DNA of 64,000 bases, taken from NCBI GenBank assembly GCA_964390055.1, contig CAYMGQ010000001.1:1-64000 (forward strand), written 5' to 3'. Below are positions 36,429-45,291 of the stretch, in pieces (the first letter of the stretch is position 1; every line of letters begins with the position of its first letter). A model generated the notes under the pieces. That model was not told the origin of the DNA. It worked only from the letters and a program-made list of their open reading frames with translations, and made no database searches. The position numbers were made by a program, and so were the translations under genes. The stretch is from CAYMGQ01 sp964390055. Lineage in GTDB: Bacteria; Bacillota; Clostridia; Peptostreptococcales; Natronincolaceae.

Positions 36429-36902
36429 TTAATATTTCTCTAAAATACCTGGCACGTCCTCTACCTTCAAACGCCCATATACATCCTCATTAATTGTTAT
36501 GACCGGCGCCAAACCACACGCACCAATACACCTTGTTGCAACTAGTGTAAATTTACCATCTTCTGAGTTCTCCCCTGGTTCTATGTTAATTATCTCCTGT
36601 ACCTTGTCAATAATATCCTGTGATCCTTTAACATAGCACGCAGTTCCCATGCAGACACCTATTACATACTCTCCCTTTGGTTCAAGAGAAAACTGTGAGT
36701 AAAAGGTTACAACACCATAAACCTCACTCAATGGTATTCTTAGTTCCTCAGAAATCTTCCTTTGTACCTCTAAGGGAAGACAACCAAAGATTTTTTGCCC
36801 TTCGTGTAAGACGGGCATCAGTGCACCCTTTCTTTCTTTGTTTACATCAATAACCTCCTGAAGTTTTGCAAAGTTTTCTTCAGTTAAAAAATTTTTATCC
36901 AT
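36429..36902 (-). CDS. hndA: NuoE-like 2Fe-2S subunit (HndA/HydC type)
   Basis: A 157-residue thioredoxin-fold 2Fe-2S protein of the NuoE family. The cluster ligands lie in CMGTACYVKGS and TRCIGACGLAPV. The N-terminal helical part, with YGVVTFYSQFS, is typical. First gene of the three-gene unit; AGGAGG RBS close to the ATG. A Rex-like box lies 135 bp upstream. Confidence 0.93.
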   Translation of the reverse strand: MDKNFLTEENFAKLQEVIDVNKERKGALMPVLHEGQKIFGCLPLEVQRKISEELRIPLSEVYGVVTFYSQFSLEPKGEYVIGVCMGTACYVKGSQDIIDKVQEIINIEPGENSEDGKFTLVATRCIGACGLAPVITINEDVYGRLKVEDVPGILEKY

Positions 36903-37367
36903 AATGTCCCTCCTTTTTTATGAGTAAATCATTATTATAAAATAATATATTTATATAAAATTATTTTATATAAGCCTAAGTATATTTAAAAATATGAGTT
37001 AAAGATGTATAAAACTATTGACTTCCTAAATTAAATTTGTTAATAGTTTAACCAATTTTGATTATTTGTTAGTAATTATTATTAATAACCTAATATATTC
37101 TATGTCTTTAGTAAATAAGTGTAGTTAGTTGATTGTAATTAGTTTGACATGCATAGTTATATATTCCAACCCTGTCTGAAGGACATTGTATATAATGCAT
37201 AGAGATGTGTTAAATGAAAAGCCTGCCCCATATCATATATAATAATATTAAAATTCATTGCAATCAATATTAATATATAATAAATATTATTTAAAATCAA
37301 TAGTTGGGCCTAATAATTTGTGTTTCTGGATATTAATTCATATTTAAATCCTATGAATTACAAGCTT
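36903..37367. other. 465-bp intergenic region upstream of the hndABC-like operon
   Basis: Mostly very AT-rich DNA. It holds a near-perfect Rex box (37037-37054). A less AT-rich stretch at about 37165-37240 separates it from hprK. No gene, tRNA or known RNA was recognised. No promoter stood out over the AT-rich background. Confidence 0.6.
37037..37054. promoter_or_regulatory. Rex operator candidate upstream of the hndABC-like operon
   Basis: TTGTTAA-TAGT-TTAACCA matches 13 of the 14 defined positions of the Rex consensus TTGTTAA-N4-TTAACAA. Rex senses NADH/NAD+ and regulates such NADH-linked genes in Clostridia. No promoter was fixed with certainty nearby. Confidence 0.6.
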
Positions 37368-38288
37368 TTATTTCTTTGTTAAATATTTTGTTAATCTATC
37401 GCTAAAGGATTTTGCCGAATGGTAGCCCATGTTTTTCAACCTATAATTTTTGGCAGCAACCTCTGCTATAACCGCTATATTTCTAGCTGGTTTTACGGGT
37501 ATTACAACCTCGGCCACCTTAATGCCCAATATTTCCCTGTATCTTTCATCTAGACCTAGCCTATCATAGGGCTCATTTATATCCCATTCTTCCAGTCTAA
37601 TAACTAGGTTTATATTTGTCCTAAACTTTATAGCACCAACTCCATATAGTGTTTTAATATCCATGATACCTATTCCCCTAACCTCCAGCATATACCTAGT
37701 TATATCTGGGGCATATCCCGTTAGATATTCCTGACCTATCCTTTTTACTTCAACGGCATCATCTGCCACCAATAAATGGCCCTTATTGATTAGTTCAATG
37801 GCAGCTTCACTTTTACCAATACCACTTTTGCCAGTTATTAGGGTCCCAATCCCATGTATATCCATTAATACTCCATGGATTCTGGTAGTTGGGGCCAGGC
37901 AGTCTTCCAAATAGTTGGTTAATATATTTAAAAGTTTTGTTGTGTTTAAACTACTCCTAAAAACATTTTTCTGATGTTTCTCAGCAGCCTTTAGGAGTTC
38001 AATTGGTGCCTCCAATTGCCTACTAATAATAATGCAGGGAATATCATAGGAAAAAAAATTCTCGAAAATTTCTTCCCTTCTCTCCTTGGTCAGGGTATTT
38101 AAAAACTGTTTTTCAATTTTACCTACTAGTTGTATTCTACTGTAGGGAAAACCATCAAAAAATCCGCTAAACTGGATGCCAGGTCTGTTAATTTCCGTAG
38201 TTTTTATCCTTGCCCCCTGGCTTTTTATATTGTTTAATTTCTCCAATCCTAAGTCTTTCCTTAATTTCTCTGCTGTAATAAACTTCAT
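37368..38288 (-). CDS. hprK: HPr kinase/phosphorylase
   Basis: Phosphorylates and dephosphorylates HPr on Ser46, the carbon catabolite control switch of Firmicutes. The P-loop is LITGKSGIGKSEAAIEL, and the VLMDIHGIGT region just before it is typical. LVADDAVEVKR follows. The signature region EVRGIGIMDIKTLYG and C-terminal EVVIPVKPARNIAVIAEVA are present. I take the ATG at 38288, because GGGGG lies 9 nt upstream and the family N-terminus is MKFITAEKLRKDL; the ATG at 38297 abuts the RBS. It lies after uvrC, the frequent clostridial order. Confidence 0.95.
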   Translation of the reverse strand: MKFITAEKLRKDLGLEKLNNIKSQGARIKTTEINRPGIQFSGFFDGFPYSRIQLVGKIEKQFLNTLTKERREEIFENFFSYDIPCIIISRQLEAPIELLKAAEKHQKNVFRSSLNTTKLLNILTNYLEDCLAPTTRIHGVLMDIHGIGTLITGKSGIGKSEAAIELINKGHLLVADDAVEVKRIGQEYLTGYAPDITRYMLEVRGIGIMDIKTLYGVGAIKFRTNINLVIRLEEWDINEPYDRLGLDERYREILGIKVAEVVIPVKPARNIAVIAEVAAKNYRLKNMGYHSAKSFSDRLTKYLTKK

Positions 38289-38340
38289 AAGCAACATCCC
38301 CCAATTAAAAATTTATATGCCTCTTTATTATTAATATTTT

Positions 38341-38365
38341 ATGGGAGGAAAGCTCTTCCTCCCAT
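38341..38365. repeat. Hairpin between uvrC and hprK
   Basis: Perfect 10-bp stem (38341-38350 with 38356-38365), loop AGCTC. The minus-strand side lacks a T-run (AAAATATT), so it may be an mRNA processing or weak termination point rather than a standard terminator. The plus-strand side carries ATTTTTTATTT. Confidence 0.6.
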
Positions 38366-38367
38366 GA

Positions 38368-40239
38368 TTATTTTTTATTTTGAAAATAGGAAAAAATATT
38401 TTCTGCAAGCTTTTTATTTAGGCCCTCCACCTTCATTAATTCTTCAGGGGTGGCTTCTTTTATCTTGTTAATGCCTTTGAAATGTTTTAATAGGGCCCTT
38501 CTTCTTTTTGGTCCCACTCCTGGTATTTCCTCTAAGATAGAGGTTAAATTTTTTGCCCTTCTTAAACTTCTGTGGTAGTTAATAGCAAACCTATGGGCCT
38601 CATCTTGCACTTTACCAATAAAGGCAAAAATTCCGGCCCTCTCCTTTATATTTATTTCTACCCCACCATATATTAGGCCCCTTGTCCTATGCCTATCATC
38701 CTTAACCATACCACATACAGGTATGGATACTTCAAGCTCCCTCAAGATCTCTTCTGCCCTATTTACCTGGCCCAGTCCCCCATCTACCATAATTAAGTCA
38801 GGAAAAACCGAAAATTTACCCTCCTTGATGGATGACTTACCCTCTATGAGATCTCTGGTTTCTGCTAATCCTCTTTTGAATCTCCTTGAGATAACCTCCC
38901 CCATACTAGCATAGTCATCTATCCCTCCTATAGTCCTAATTTTAAACCTCCTGTAGTCCCTGTAGCTGGGTAGCCCGTCTTGGAATACTACCATAGATCC
39001 CACAGATTCTACTCCCTGTATGTTTGATATATCAAAGGCCTCAATACGACCAGGTGGAGATGGTAAGTCTAGGAGTTCTTGAAATTCCCCCATAAGCCTA
39101 TTTGTTTTTTCCTCTTTTCTCCTATTAATTTCCCGCCTTTGCTCTATCATTAGGACAGCATTTTTTTTCACCATATTCATTAGGTGTTTTTTTTCCCCTA
39201 TTTTAGGAGACCTTATATATACCCTATTTCCCCTCTTCTTAGATAGCCAACTTTCCATAAGGTCCATATCCATCAATTCCTCTTCAACTAAAATCTCCTT
39301 GGGTATAAAGGTCATGTTATTGTAAAATTGTTTTACGAAGGAAGTTAGGATTTCTCCTATACTAACATCCTCCTCCACAGCAAGAAAATACTGCTGTCTT
39401 TGTATAAGTTTTCCCCCCCTAATATGAAAAACCTGAACACAAGATTCACCTACATCCTGGGCGGCTGCCATAATATCCTGATCTATATCCTCATTGACTA
39501 CTACTTTTTGCTTTTCCACCATACTGTTTAATGCCTTCAGTTGGTCCCTACACCGGGCGGCTTTCTCAAAGTTCAGCCTTTGTGAGGCCTCCTCCATTTC
39601 CCTTTCAATCTTTTTAATCAATTCATCCTCCTTGCCTTGTAAAAACAATAGGATTTCCTGGATGATTTCCATATATTCCTCCCTCTTTATATTTCCAGTG
39701 CAAGGGCCAAGACACTTGCCTATATGGAAATTTAAACAGGGCCTTTCACCCTTTTCAATGGAGTTAGCAATGTTTCTTTTGCAAGTTCTTATAGGAAATA
39801 ACTCCCTAATTAATTGCAGGGTCTCATTTAGGGCAGAAACATTGGTATAGGGGCCAAAATATTTACTCCCATCCCTCCTAAATTCCCTAGTCTTAATTAC
39901 CCTAGGATAATCCTCCCCCAAGGTTATCTTGATATAGGGATAGGTCTTATCATCTCTTAGGAGGATATTATATTTTGGCCTGTTTTCCTTAATCAAATTG
40001 CACTCTAAAATCAAGGCCTCCAATTCGTTATCTGTGACAATATATTCGAAGGTAGCTATGTTCCTAACCATTGCTTGTACCTTAGTTGCCTGGTTTTTTA
40101 AAGACTGAAAGTATTGCCTTACCCTATTTTTTAGGGAAATGGCCTTTCCTATATAAATTATTTCTCCTTTTTTATCCTTAAATAAATAAACCCCAGGCTT
40201 ATTAGGTACTAGACTCAATTTTTCCTTTATGTCTAACAT
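38368..40239 (-). CDS. uvrC: UvrABC system protein C
   Basis: Dual-incision endonuclease of nucleotide excision repair. It has 623 residues. The N-terminal GIY-YIG domain reads KPGVYLFKDKKGEIIYIGKA. UVR domain with INSMVEKQK-like helices is near residues 200-240. The RNase H-like 5'-incision domain is around EAFDISNIQGVESVGSMVVF and PDLIMVDGGLGQV. The C-terminal helix-hairpin-helix is IPGVGPKRRRALLKHF. It follows uvrA by 40 bp. Confidence 0.97.
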   Translation of the reverse strand: MLDIKEKLSLVPNKPGVYLFKDKKGEIIYIGKAISLKNRVRQYFQSLKNQATKVQAMVRNIATFEYIVTDNELEALILECNLIKENRPKYNILLRDDKTYPYIKITLGEDYPRVIKTREFRRDGSKYFGPYTNVSALNETLQLIRELFPIRTCKRNIANSIEKGERPCLNFHIGKCLGPCTGNIKREEYMEIIQEILLFLQGKEDELIKKIEREMEEASQRLNFEKAARCRDQLKALNSMVEKQKVVVNEDIDQDIMAAAQDVGESCVQVFHIRGGKLIQRQQYFLAVEEDVSIGEILTSFVKQFYNNMTFIPKEILVEEELMDMDLMESWLSKKRGNRVYIRSPKIGEKKHLMNMVKKNAVLMIEQRREINRRKEEKTNRLMGEFQELLDLPSPPGRIEAFDISNIQGVESVGSMVVFQDGLPSYRDYRRFKIRTIGGIDDYASMGEVISRRFKRGLAETRDLIEGKSSIKEGKFSVFPDLIMVDGGLGQVNRAEEILRELEVSIPVCGMVKDDRHRTRGLIYGGVEINIKERAGIFAFIGKVQDEAHRFAINYHRSLRRAKNLTSILEEIPGVGPKRRRALLKHFKGINKIKEATPEELMKVEGLNKKLAENIFSYFQNKK

Positions 40240-40279
40240 AAGAAACCTCCTAACATACTCCTATATAACTATTTGAAGT

Positions 40280-43117
40280 TTAATTATTATTTAATACTCT
40301 CTTTAAAAATATCCCAGTGTATGATTCTTCAACTCCTACAATTTCTTCCGGAGTCCCCTCTGCTACAATTCTTCCTCCCCCATTGCCTCCCTCGGGCCCC
40401 AAGTCAATAATATAATCGGCAGTTTTTATTACATCTAAATTATGCTCAATAACTACCACCGAATTTCCAAGTTCCACCAGCCTGTTTAGTACATTAATAA
40501 GTTTGTGGATATCAGCCACATGTAAGCCTGTTGTGGGTTCATCCAACATATAGAGGGTTTTGCCAGTACTGCGTTTGCTTAGTTCTGAAGCTAATTTAAT
40601 TCTTTGGGCCTCCCCTCCAGATAATTGGGTTGAGGGTTGGCCGAGCCTGATATAGCCCAAACCGACATCAAATAGTGTCTGTAGCCTGTTTTTAATCCTT
40701 GGAATATTCTTGAAAAATTCCAGGGCCTCCTCTACATTCATAGCTAATATATCTGCGATGGTTTTGTCCCTATATTTAACCTCTAGTGTCTCCCTATTAT
40801 ATCGCCTTCCCTTACATACTTCGCAGGGGACATAAACATCAGGTAGAAAGTGCATTTCTATCTTTATTATCCCATCTCCCCTGCAGGCCTCACACCGTCC
40901 GCCCTTGACATTAAAGCTAAACCTACCCTTTTTATAGCCCCGCATTTTAGCATGATTTGTCTCAGCAAAAACATCCCTTATGTGGTCAAATACTCCGGTG
41001 TAGGTAGCTGGATTTGATCTGGGAGTCCTCCCAATTGGTGATTGGTCAATTTCAATAACCTTATCTATATGTTCAAGGCCTTGGATATCATCATGGGCAC
41101 CTGGCCTACTTTTAGACCTGTAAAGTTCTTGGGCTATTCTCTTATACAATATTTCATTTACTAGGGTGCTTTTTCCTGAACCGGAAACTCCAGTTACACA
41201 GGTGAAAACTCCTAGGGGAATCTTGACATTTATATCCTTGAGATTATTTTCCCTGGCCCCCTTTACTATCAGCCAATTACCATTAGATTGTCTCCTCTCC
41301 ATTGGGATAGCAATTTTTTTCCTGCCACTTAAATATTGGCCAGTAATGGAGTCCTGGCTTTCTTTTATATTTTCTATTTGCCCCTGGGCTACCACATAGC
41401 CACCATGAGCACCAGCGCCTGGTCCCATGTCAATTATATGGTCTGCCCTTAAAATAGTATCCTCATCATGTTCGACTACAAGGACCGTATTTCCAAGGTC
41501 CGTGAGACTTCTCAAAGTCTTGAGCAATCTATCATTATCCCTTTGGTGGAGGCCAATACTTGGCTCGTCTAGAATATATAAGACCCCTACCAAACTAGAA
41601 CCTATTTGGGTTGCCAATCGTATTCTTTGGGCCTCACCCCCCGATAAGCTGCCGGCATTTCTAGATAATGTTAGGTATCCCAGGCCTACATCTTCAAGGA
41701 AGGCTAATCTTTCCCTGATTTCCTTTAATATTTGCCTACTAATAAAGGCCTGCCGCTGGTCCAGTTGGAGTTTCTCCATAAACTCCCTGGATTCCTTAAT
41801 AGACATTCGTGTAATCTCATCTATATTTTTACCTCCAAGGGTTACAGCAAGGGCTACGGGTTTTAATCTAGCCCCCTTACAGCTAGCACAGGCCATTTCC
41901 CTCATATACTCCTCTATCCTTTGCCTCATGCGATTGGATCCTGTCTCCCTGTACCTTCTTTCTAGGTTAGGAATCACCCCTTCAAAATTGGTTGAATATT
42001 TACGGTAACCCCCATATCTTGATTGGAAATTAAAATCAATCTTTGTTCCCCTTTCACCATAGAGAAGTTCTTGGATAAATTCCTCAGACAAGTCCTTTAT
42101 TGGGGTATCCATGTCTGTAGCAAATTTCTTGGCCAGACTTTCCATCATCCTAAAGTAATAGGTGTCTTCATTACTACTATTGCCCCGATGCCAGGGCTCA
42201 ATCCCCCCCTGCCGTAGGGTTAGGTTTTTATTGGACATTACCAAATCTGGATCCACTACCTTCATATAGCCTATGCCATTACATTCAGCACATGCCCCAA
42301 AGGGACTGTTAAAGGAAAACATCCTAGGTGCTAATTCCTCAATTCCTATCCCATGATGGGGGCAGGCAAATTTAGTAGAAAAAATATGGTCCTCCCCGTC
42401 AATTTCATCTACCAGGACTAAGCCCTCAGTTAATTTTAAGACCGTTTCAATGGAGTCTGCCAATCTCTGGGCAGAATCCTCCCTGATAATTATACGGTCC
42501 ACTATTACATCTATATTATGTTTTTTATTTTTTTCTAATTTAATATCTTCATAAATTTCTCTCATTTCCCCGTTAATTCTTAACCTTACGAAACCCTGCC
42601 TTTTAATATCCTCCAGAAGTCTTTGATGGCCACCCTTTTGGCCCCTGATAATAGGTGCTATTATTTGCAATCTTTTTCCTTCTCCTAGGGCCATTATCCT
42701 ATCAACTATTTCCTCTACGGTCATTTGGCTTATTTCAATCCCACAAACTGGACAATGGGGTATGCCAATTCTTGCAAATAACAATCTTAAATAATCATAA
42801 ACCTCTGTAACTGTTCCCACGGTAGACCTAGGATTCCTACTGGTTGTCTTTTGGTCAATGGATATGGCAGGCGAAAGCCCCCCAATGTATTCCACATCAG
42901 GCTTGTCCATTTGACCCAAAAACTGCCTAGCATAGGCAGATAAACTCTCAATATATCTCCTCTGTCCCTCAGCATATATAGTATCAAAAGCCAGGGAGGA
43001 TTTCCCTGACCCTGACAAACCCGTTAAAACTATTAATTTATCTCTTGGAATATCTATATTAATATCCTTCAGATTATGCTCCCTTGCTCCTCTTATAACT
43101 ATTTTGTCCTTTGCCAC
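40280..43117 (-). CDS. uvrA: UvrABC system protein A
   Basis: Damage-recognition ATPase of nucleotide excision repair, 945 residues. The first ABC half has GLSGSGKSSLAFDT and LSGGEAQRIRLATQ. The second half has GVSGSGKSTLVNE and LSGGEAQRIKLASEL. Zinc-binding cysteines occur in CPVCGIEIS, CPHHG and CAECNGIG, and in the second half CEACRGDG and CEVCKGRRYN. It lies 19 bp after uvrB, so both are in one SOS operon. Confidence 0.97.
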   Translation of the reverse strand: MAKDKIVIRGAREHNLKDINIDIPRDKLIVLTGLSGSGKSSLAFDTIYAEGQRRYIESLSAYARQFLGQMDKPDVEYIGGLSPAISIDQKTTSRNPRSTVGTVTEVYDYLRLLFARIGIPHCPVCGIEISQMTVEEIVDRIMALGEGKRLQIIAPIIRGQKGGHQRLLEDIKRQGFVRLRINGEMREIYEDIKLEKNKKHNIDVIVDRIIIREDSAQRLADSIETVLKLTEGLVLVDEIDGEDHIFSTKFACPHHGIGIEELAPRMFSFNSPFGACAECNGIGYMKVVDPDLVMSNKNLTLRQGGIEPWHRGNSSNEDTYYFRMMESLAKKFATDMDTPIKDLSEEFIQELLYGERGTKIDFNFQSRYGGYRKYSTNFEGVIPNLERRYRETGSNRMRQRIEEYMREMACASCKGARLKPVALAVTLGGKNIDEITRMSIKESREFMEKLQLDQRQAFISRQILKEIRERLAFLEDVGLGYLTLSRNAGSLSGGEAQRIRLATQIGSSLVGVLYILDEPSIGLHQRDNDRLLKTLRSLTDLGNTVLVVEHDEDTILRADHIIDMGPGAGAHGGYVVAQGQIENIKESQDSITGQYLSGRKKIAIPMERRQSNGNWLIVKGARENNLKDINVKIPLGVFTCVTGVSGSGKSTLVNEILYKRIAQELYRSKSRPGAHDDIQGLEHIDKVIEIDQSPIGRTPRSNPATYTGVFDHIRDVFAETNHAKMRGYKKGRFSFNVKGGRCEACRGDGIIKIEMHFLPDVYVPCEVCKGRRYNRETLEVKYRDKTIADILAMNVEEALEFFKNIPRIKNRLQTLFDVGLGYIRLGQPSTQLSGGEAQRIKLASELSKRSTGKTLYMLDEPTTGLHVADIHKLINVLNRLVELGNSVVVIEHNLDVIKTADYIIDLGPEGGNGGGRIVAEGTPEEIVGVEESYTGIFLKRVLNNN

Positions 43118-43136
43118 AATTACACCCCGCTTTTAT

Positions 43137-45116
43137 TCATTCTTCTTGCCTTAAGGATTGGATGGCATCCCTTAATTGGGCTGCCTTTTCAAATTCTAAA
43201 GCTTCCGCCGCCTTGTGCATTTCCATCTCTAATTCCTTGATTTTAATTCTTAATTCTTCTCCACTATATTTTTTTACCTCCTGATAATCCCCTATATACG
43301 GCTCTTCTTCCTCTGCCACCTTTGTGGCCTCTATAACATCATGAATCTCTTTTTGTATGGACTTGGGTATAATATTATGGTCCTTGTTATATTGGGCCTG
43401 GAGTTTTCTCCTTCTCTGGGTTTCCCCAATGGCTCTTTCCATGGACCTGGTTATTTTATCAGCATACATTATTACCTGACCACTGACATTTCTTGCAGCC
43501 CTACCAATAGTTTGTATTAGTGAAGTTTCGGATCTTAAAAAGCCTTCCTTGTCTGCATCCAGAATTGTAACCAGACTAACCTCAGGCAGGTCCAGACCCT
43601 CCCTTAAAAGGTTAATTCCCACTAGTACATCGAACTCACCCAGTCTCAAATCCCTTATAATCTCCATTCTTTCTATAGTCTTTACATCCGAATGCAAATA
43701 ACGGACCCGTATATTAAGCTCCATTAAATAGTTGGTTAAATCTTCGGCCATCCTTTTTGTAAGGGTTGTAATTAAAATTCTCTCATTATTTTCAACTCTT
43801 TTATGGATTTCCCCAATTAAATCGTCAATTTGCCCCCTTACCGGCCTAACCTCAACGGCTGGGTCCAGGAGTCCAGTAGGCCTTATTATTTGCTCTACTA
43901 TCTGGGAGCTTTTCTCCAATTCATAAGGGCCAGGTGTGGCACTTACATATAGTATTTGCTTAACCAACTGCTCGAATTCCGGAAAATTTAGGGGCCTATT
44001 ATCATAGGCCGAAGGTAGTCTAAAACCATGATTTACTAGGGATTCTTTTCTAGACCTATCCCCTCCGTACATCCCTCTTATTTGAGGAATAGTAACATGA
44101 GATTCATCTACAATAATTAAAAAATCATCAGGAAAAAAGTCTATCAGGGTATAGGGTCGACTACCTTCCTCCCTGCCAGTTAGGTGTCTTGAATAATTTT
44201 CAATTCCTTGGCAAAACCCAATCTCCCTCAACATTTCAATATCATACATTGTCCTTTGTTGTATTCTTTGGGCCTCTAAAAGTTTGTCCCTTTCTTCAAA
44301 ATATTTAACCCTTTCTTCCAACTCAAGCTCTATATCTCTAATTGCCCTCTCCACCTTATCATCACTAGTTGCATAATGAGAGGCAGGGAAAATGGATATA
44401 TGATTTCTTAACCCAATTACTTCCCCAGTTAGGGCACTAATTTCAAGAATCCTATCAATTTCATCCCCAAAAAATTCAACCCTTACAGCATTTTCCGAGG
44501 AGGAGGCTGGAAATATCTCCACTATATCCCCTCTAACCCTAAAGGTCCCCCTAGTAAAATTAATATCGTTTCTTTCATACTGAATATCTACCAATTCCCT
44601 AAGGACTTGGTCTCTGTCCTTGTTCATGCCAAGCCTTAGGGCTACTACTAAGTTTTTATATTCCTCTGGATCTCCCAGTCCATAAATGCAAGATACACTG
44701 GCTACTATGATTACATCCCTTCTCTCAAATAGGGCAGAAGTAGCAGAGTGTCTTAATTTATCAATTTCATCATTTACAGAGGCATCCTTTTCAATATAGG
44801 TATCACTATGAGCTACATAGGCCTCTGGCTGATAGTAATCGTAATAACTGACAAAATACTCTACAGCATTGTCTGGAAAGAACTCCTTAAACTCGCTACA
44901 TAATTGCCCGGCCAATGTTTTATTATGGGCTATTACTAGGGTTGGCTTTTGTACCTTTTCAATTATATTTGCCATAGTAAAGGTTTTGCCTGAGCCAGTA
45001 ACTCCCAGGAGGGTTTGATGCCTTAGTCCCTCCTCTATTCCATTACTAAGTTCCCTTATAGCATGGGGTTGGTCCCCAGTGGGTTTAAATTGTGAATGTA
45101 TTTTAAAGCTTTCCAT
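43137..45116 (-). CDS. uvrB: UvrABC system protein B
   Basis: Helicase-like central subunit of nucleotide excision repair, 659 residues. Walker A is LLGVTGSGKTFTMAN. The beta-hairpin region YYDYYQPEAYVAHSDTYIEKD is intact. DEAD-like motif VDESHVTIPQ and helicase motifs QTIGRAARN are present. The C-terminal UVR domain (LEMEMHKAAEALEFEKAAQLRDAI) contacts UvrC. It is first of the uvrB-uvrA-uvrC(-hprK) run, with a consensus promoter and LexA box upstream. Confidence 0.97.
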   Translation of the reverse strand: MESFKIHSQFKPTGDQPHAIRELSNGIEEGLRHQTLLGVTGSGKTFTMANIIEKVQKPTLVIAHNKTLAGQLCSEFKEFFPDNAVEYFVSYYDYYQPEAYVAHSDTYIEKDASVNDEIDKLRHSATSALFERRDVIIVASVSCIYGLGDPEEYKNLVVALRLGMNKDRDQVLRELVDIQYERNDINFTRGTFRVRGDIVEIFPASSSENAVRVEFFGDEIDRILEISALTGEVIGLRNHISIFPASHYATSDDKVERAIRDIELELEERVKYFEERDKLLEAQRIQQRTMYDIEMLREIGFCQGIENYSRHLTGREEGSRPYTLIDFFPDDFLIIVDESHVTIPQIRGMYGGDRSRKESLVNHGFRLPSAYDNRPLNFPEFEQLVKQILYVSATPGPYELEKSSQIVEQIIRPTGLLDPAVEVRPVRGQIDDLIGEIHKRVENNERILITTLTKRMAEDLTNYLMELNIRVRYLHSDVKTIERMEIIRDLRLGEFDVLVGINLLREGLDLPEVSLVTILDADKEGFLRSETSLIQTIGRAARNVSGQVIMYADKITRSMERAIGETQRRRKLQAQYNKDHNIIPKSIQKEIHDVIEATKVAEEEEPYIGDYQEVKKYSGEELRIKIKELEMEMHKAAEALEFEKAAQLRDAIQSLRQEE

Positions 45117-45173
45117 ATTAAAATCCTTTCATCTAATCTTATTTATCCTGACAAATCCGATTTTATTTTCTTG

Positions 45174-45187
45174 GGAACAACTGTTCG
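45174..45187 (-). promoter_or_regulatory. LexA (SOS) box of the uvrBA operon
   Basis: On the minus strand CGAAC-AGTT-GTTCC matches the Firmicutes LexA consensus CGAAC-N4-GTTCG closely; one outer base differs. It begins a few bases past the predicted transcription start, a repressing position. Confidence 0.8.
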
Positions 45188-45196
45188 GTTTCTTAT

Positions 45197-45225
45197 ATTA
45201 TATTATTCTATCTTTTCTATGTCAA
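45197..45225 (-). promoter_or_regulatory. Consensus sigma-A promoter of uvrB
   Basis: Minus-strand TTGACA (45225-45220) and TATAAT (45202-45197) with a 17-bp spacer, the full consensus. The transcript leader to uvrB is about 75 nt. Confidence 0.85.
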
Positions 45226-45234
45226 TCTTTACCC

Positions 45235-45268
45235 TAGGAAGAAGAAAATCCCCAAAAATAGGGGATTT
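45235..45268 (-). terminator. Intrinsic terminator of the S41 peptidase gene
   Basis: 8-bp stem (45246-45253 with 45261-45268), 7-nt loop, continued on the minus strand by a pyrimidine-rich TTCTTC tail. It lies between the protease gene and the uvrB promoter. Confidence 0.7.
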
Positions 45269-45291
45269 ATCTGTTTTTAACAAGGTCATTA

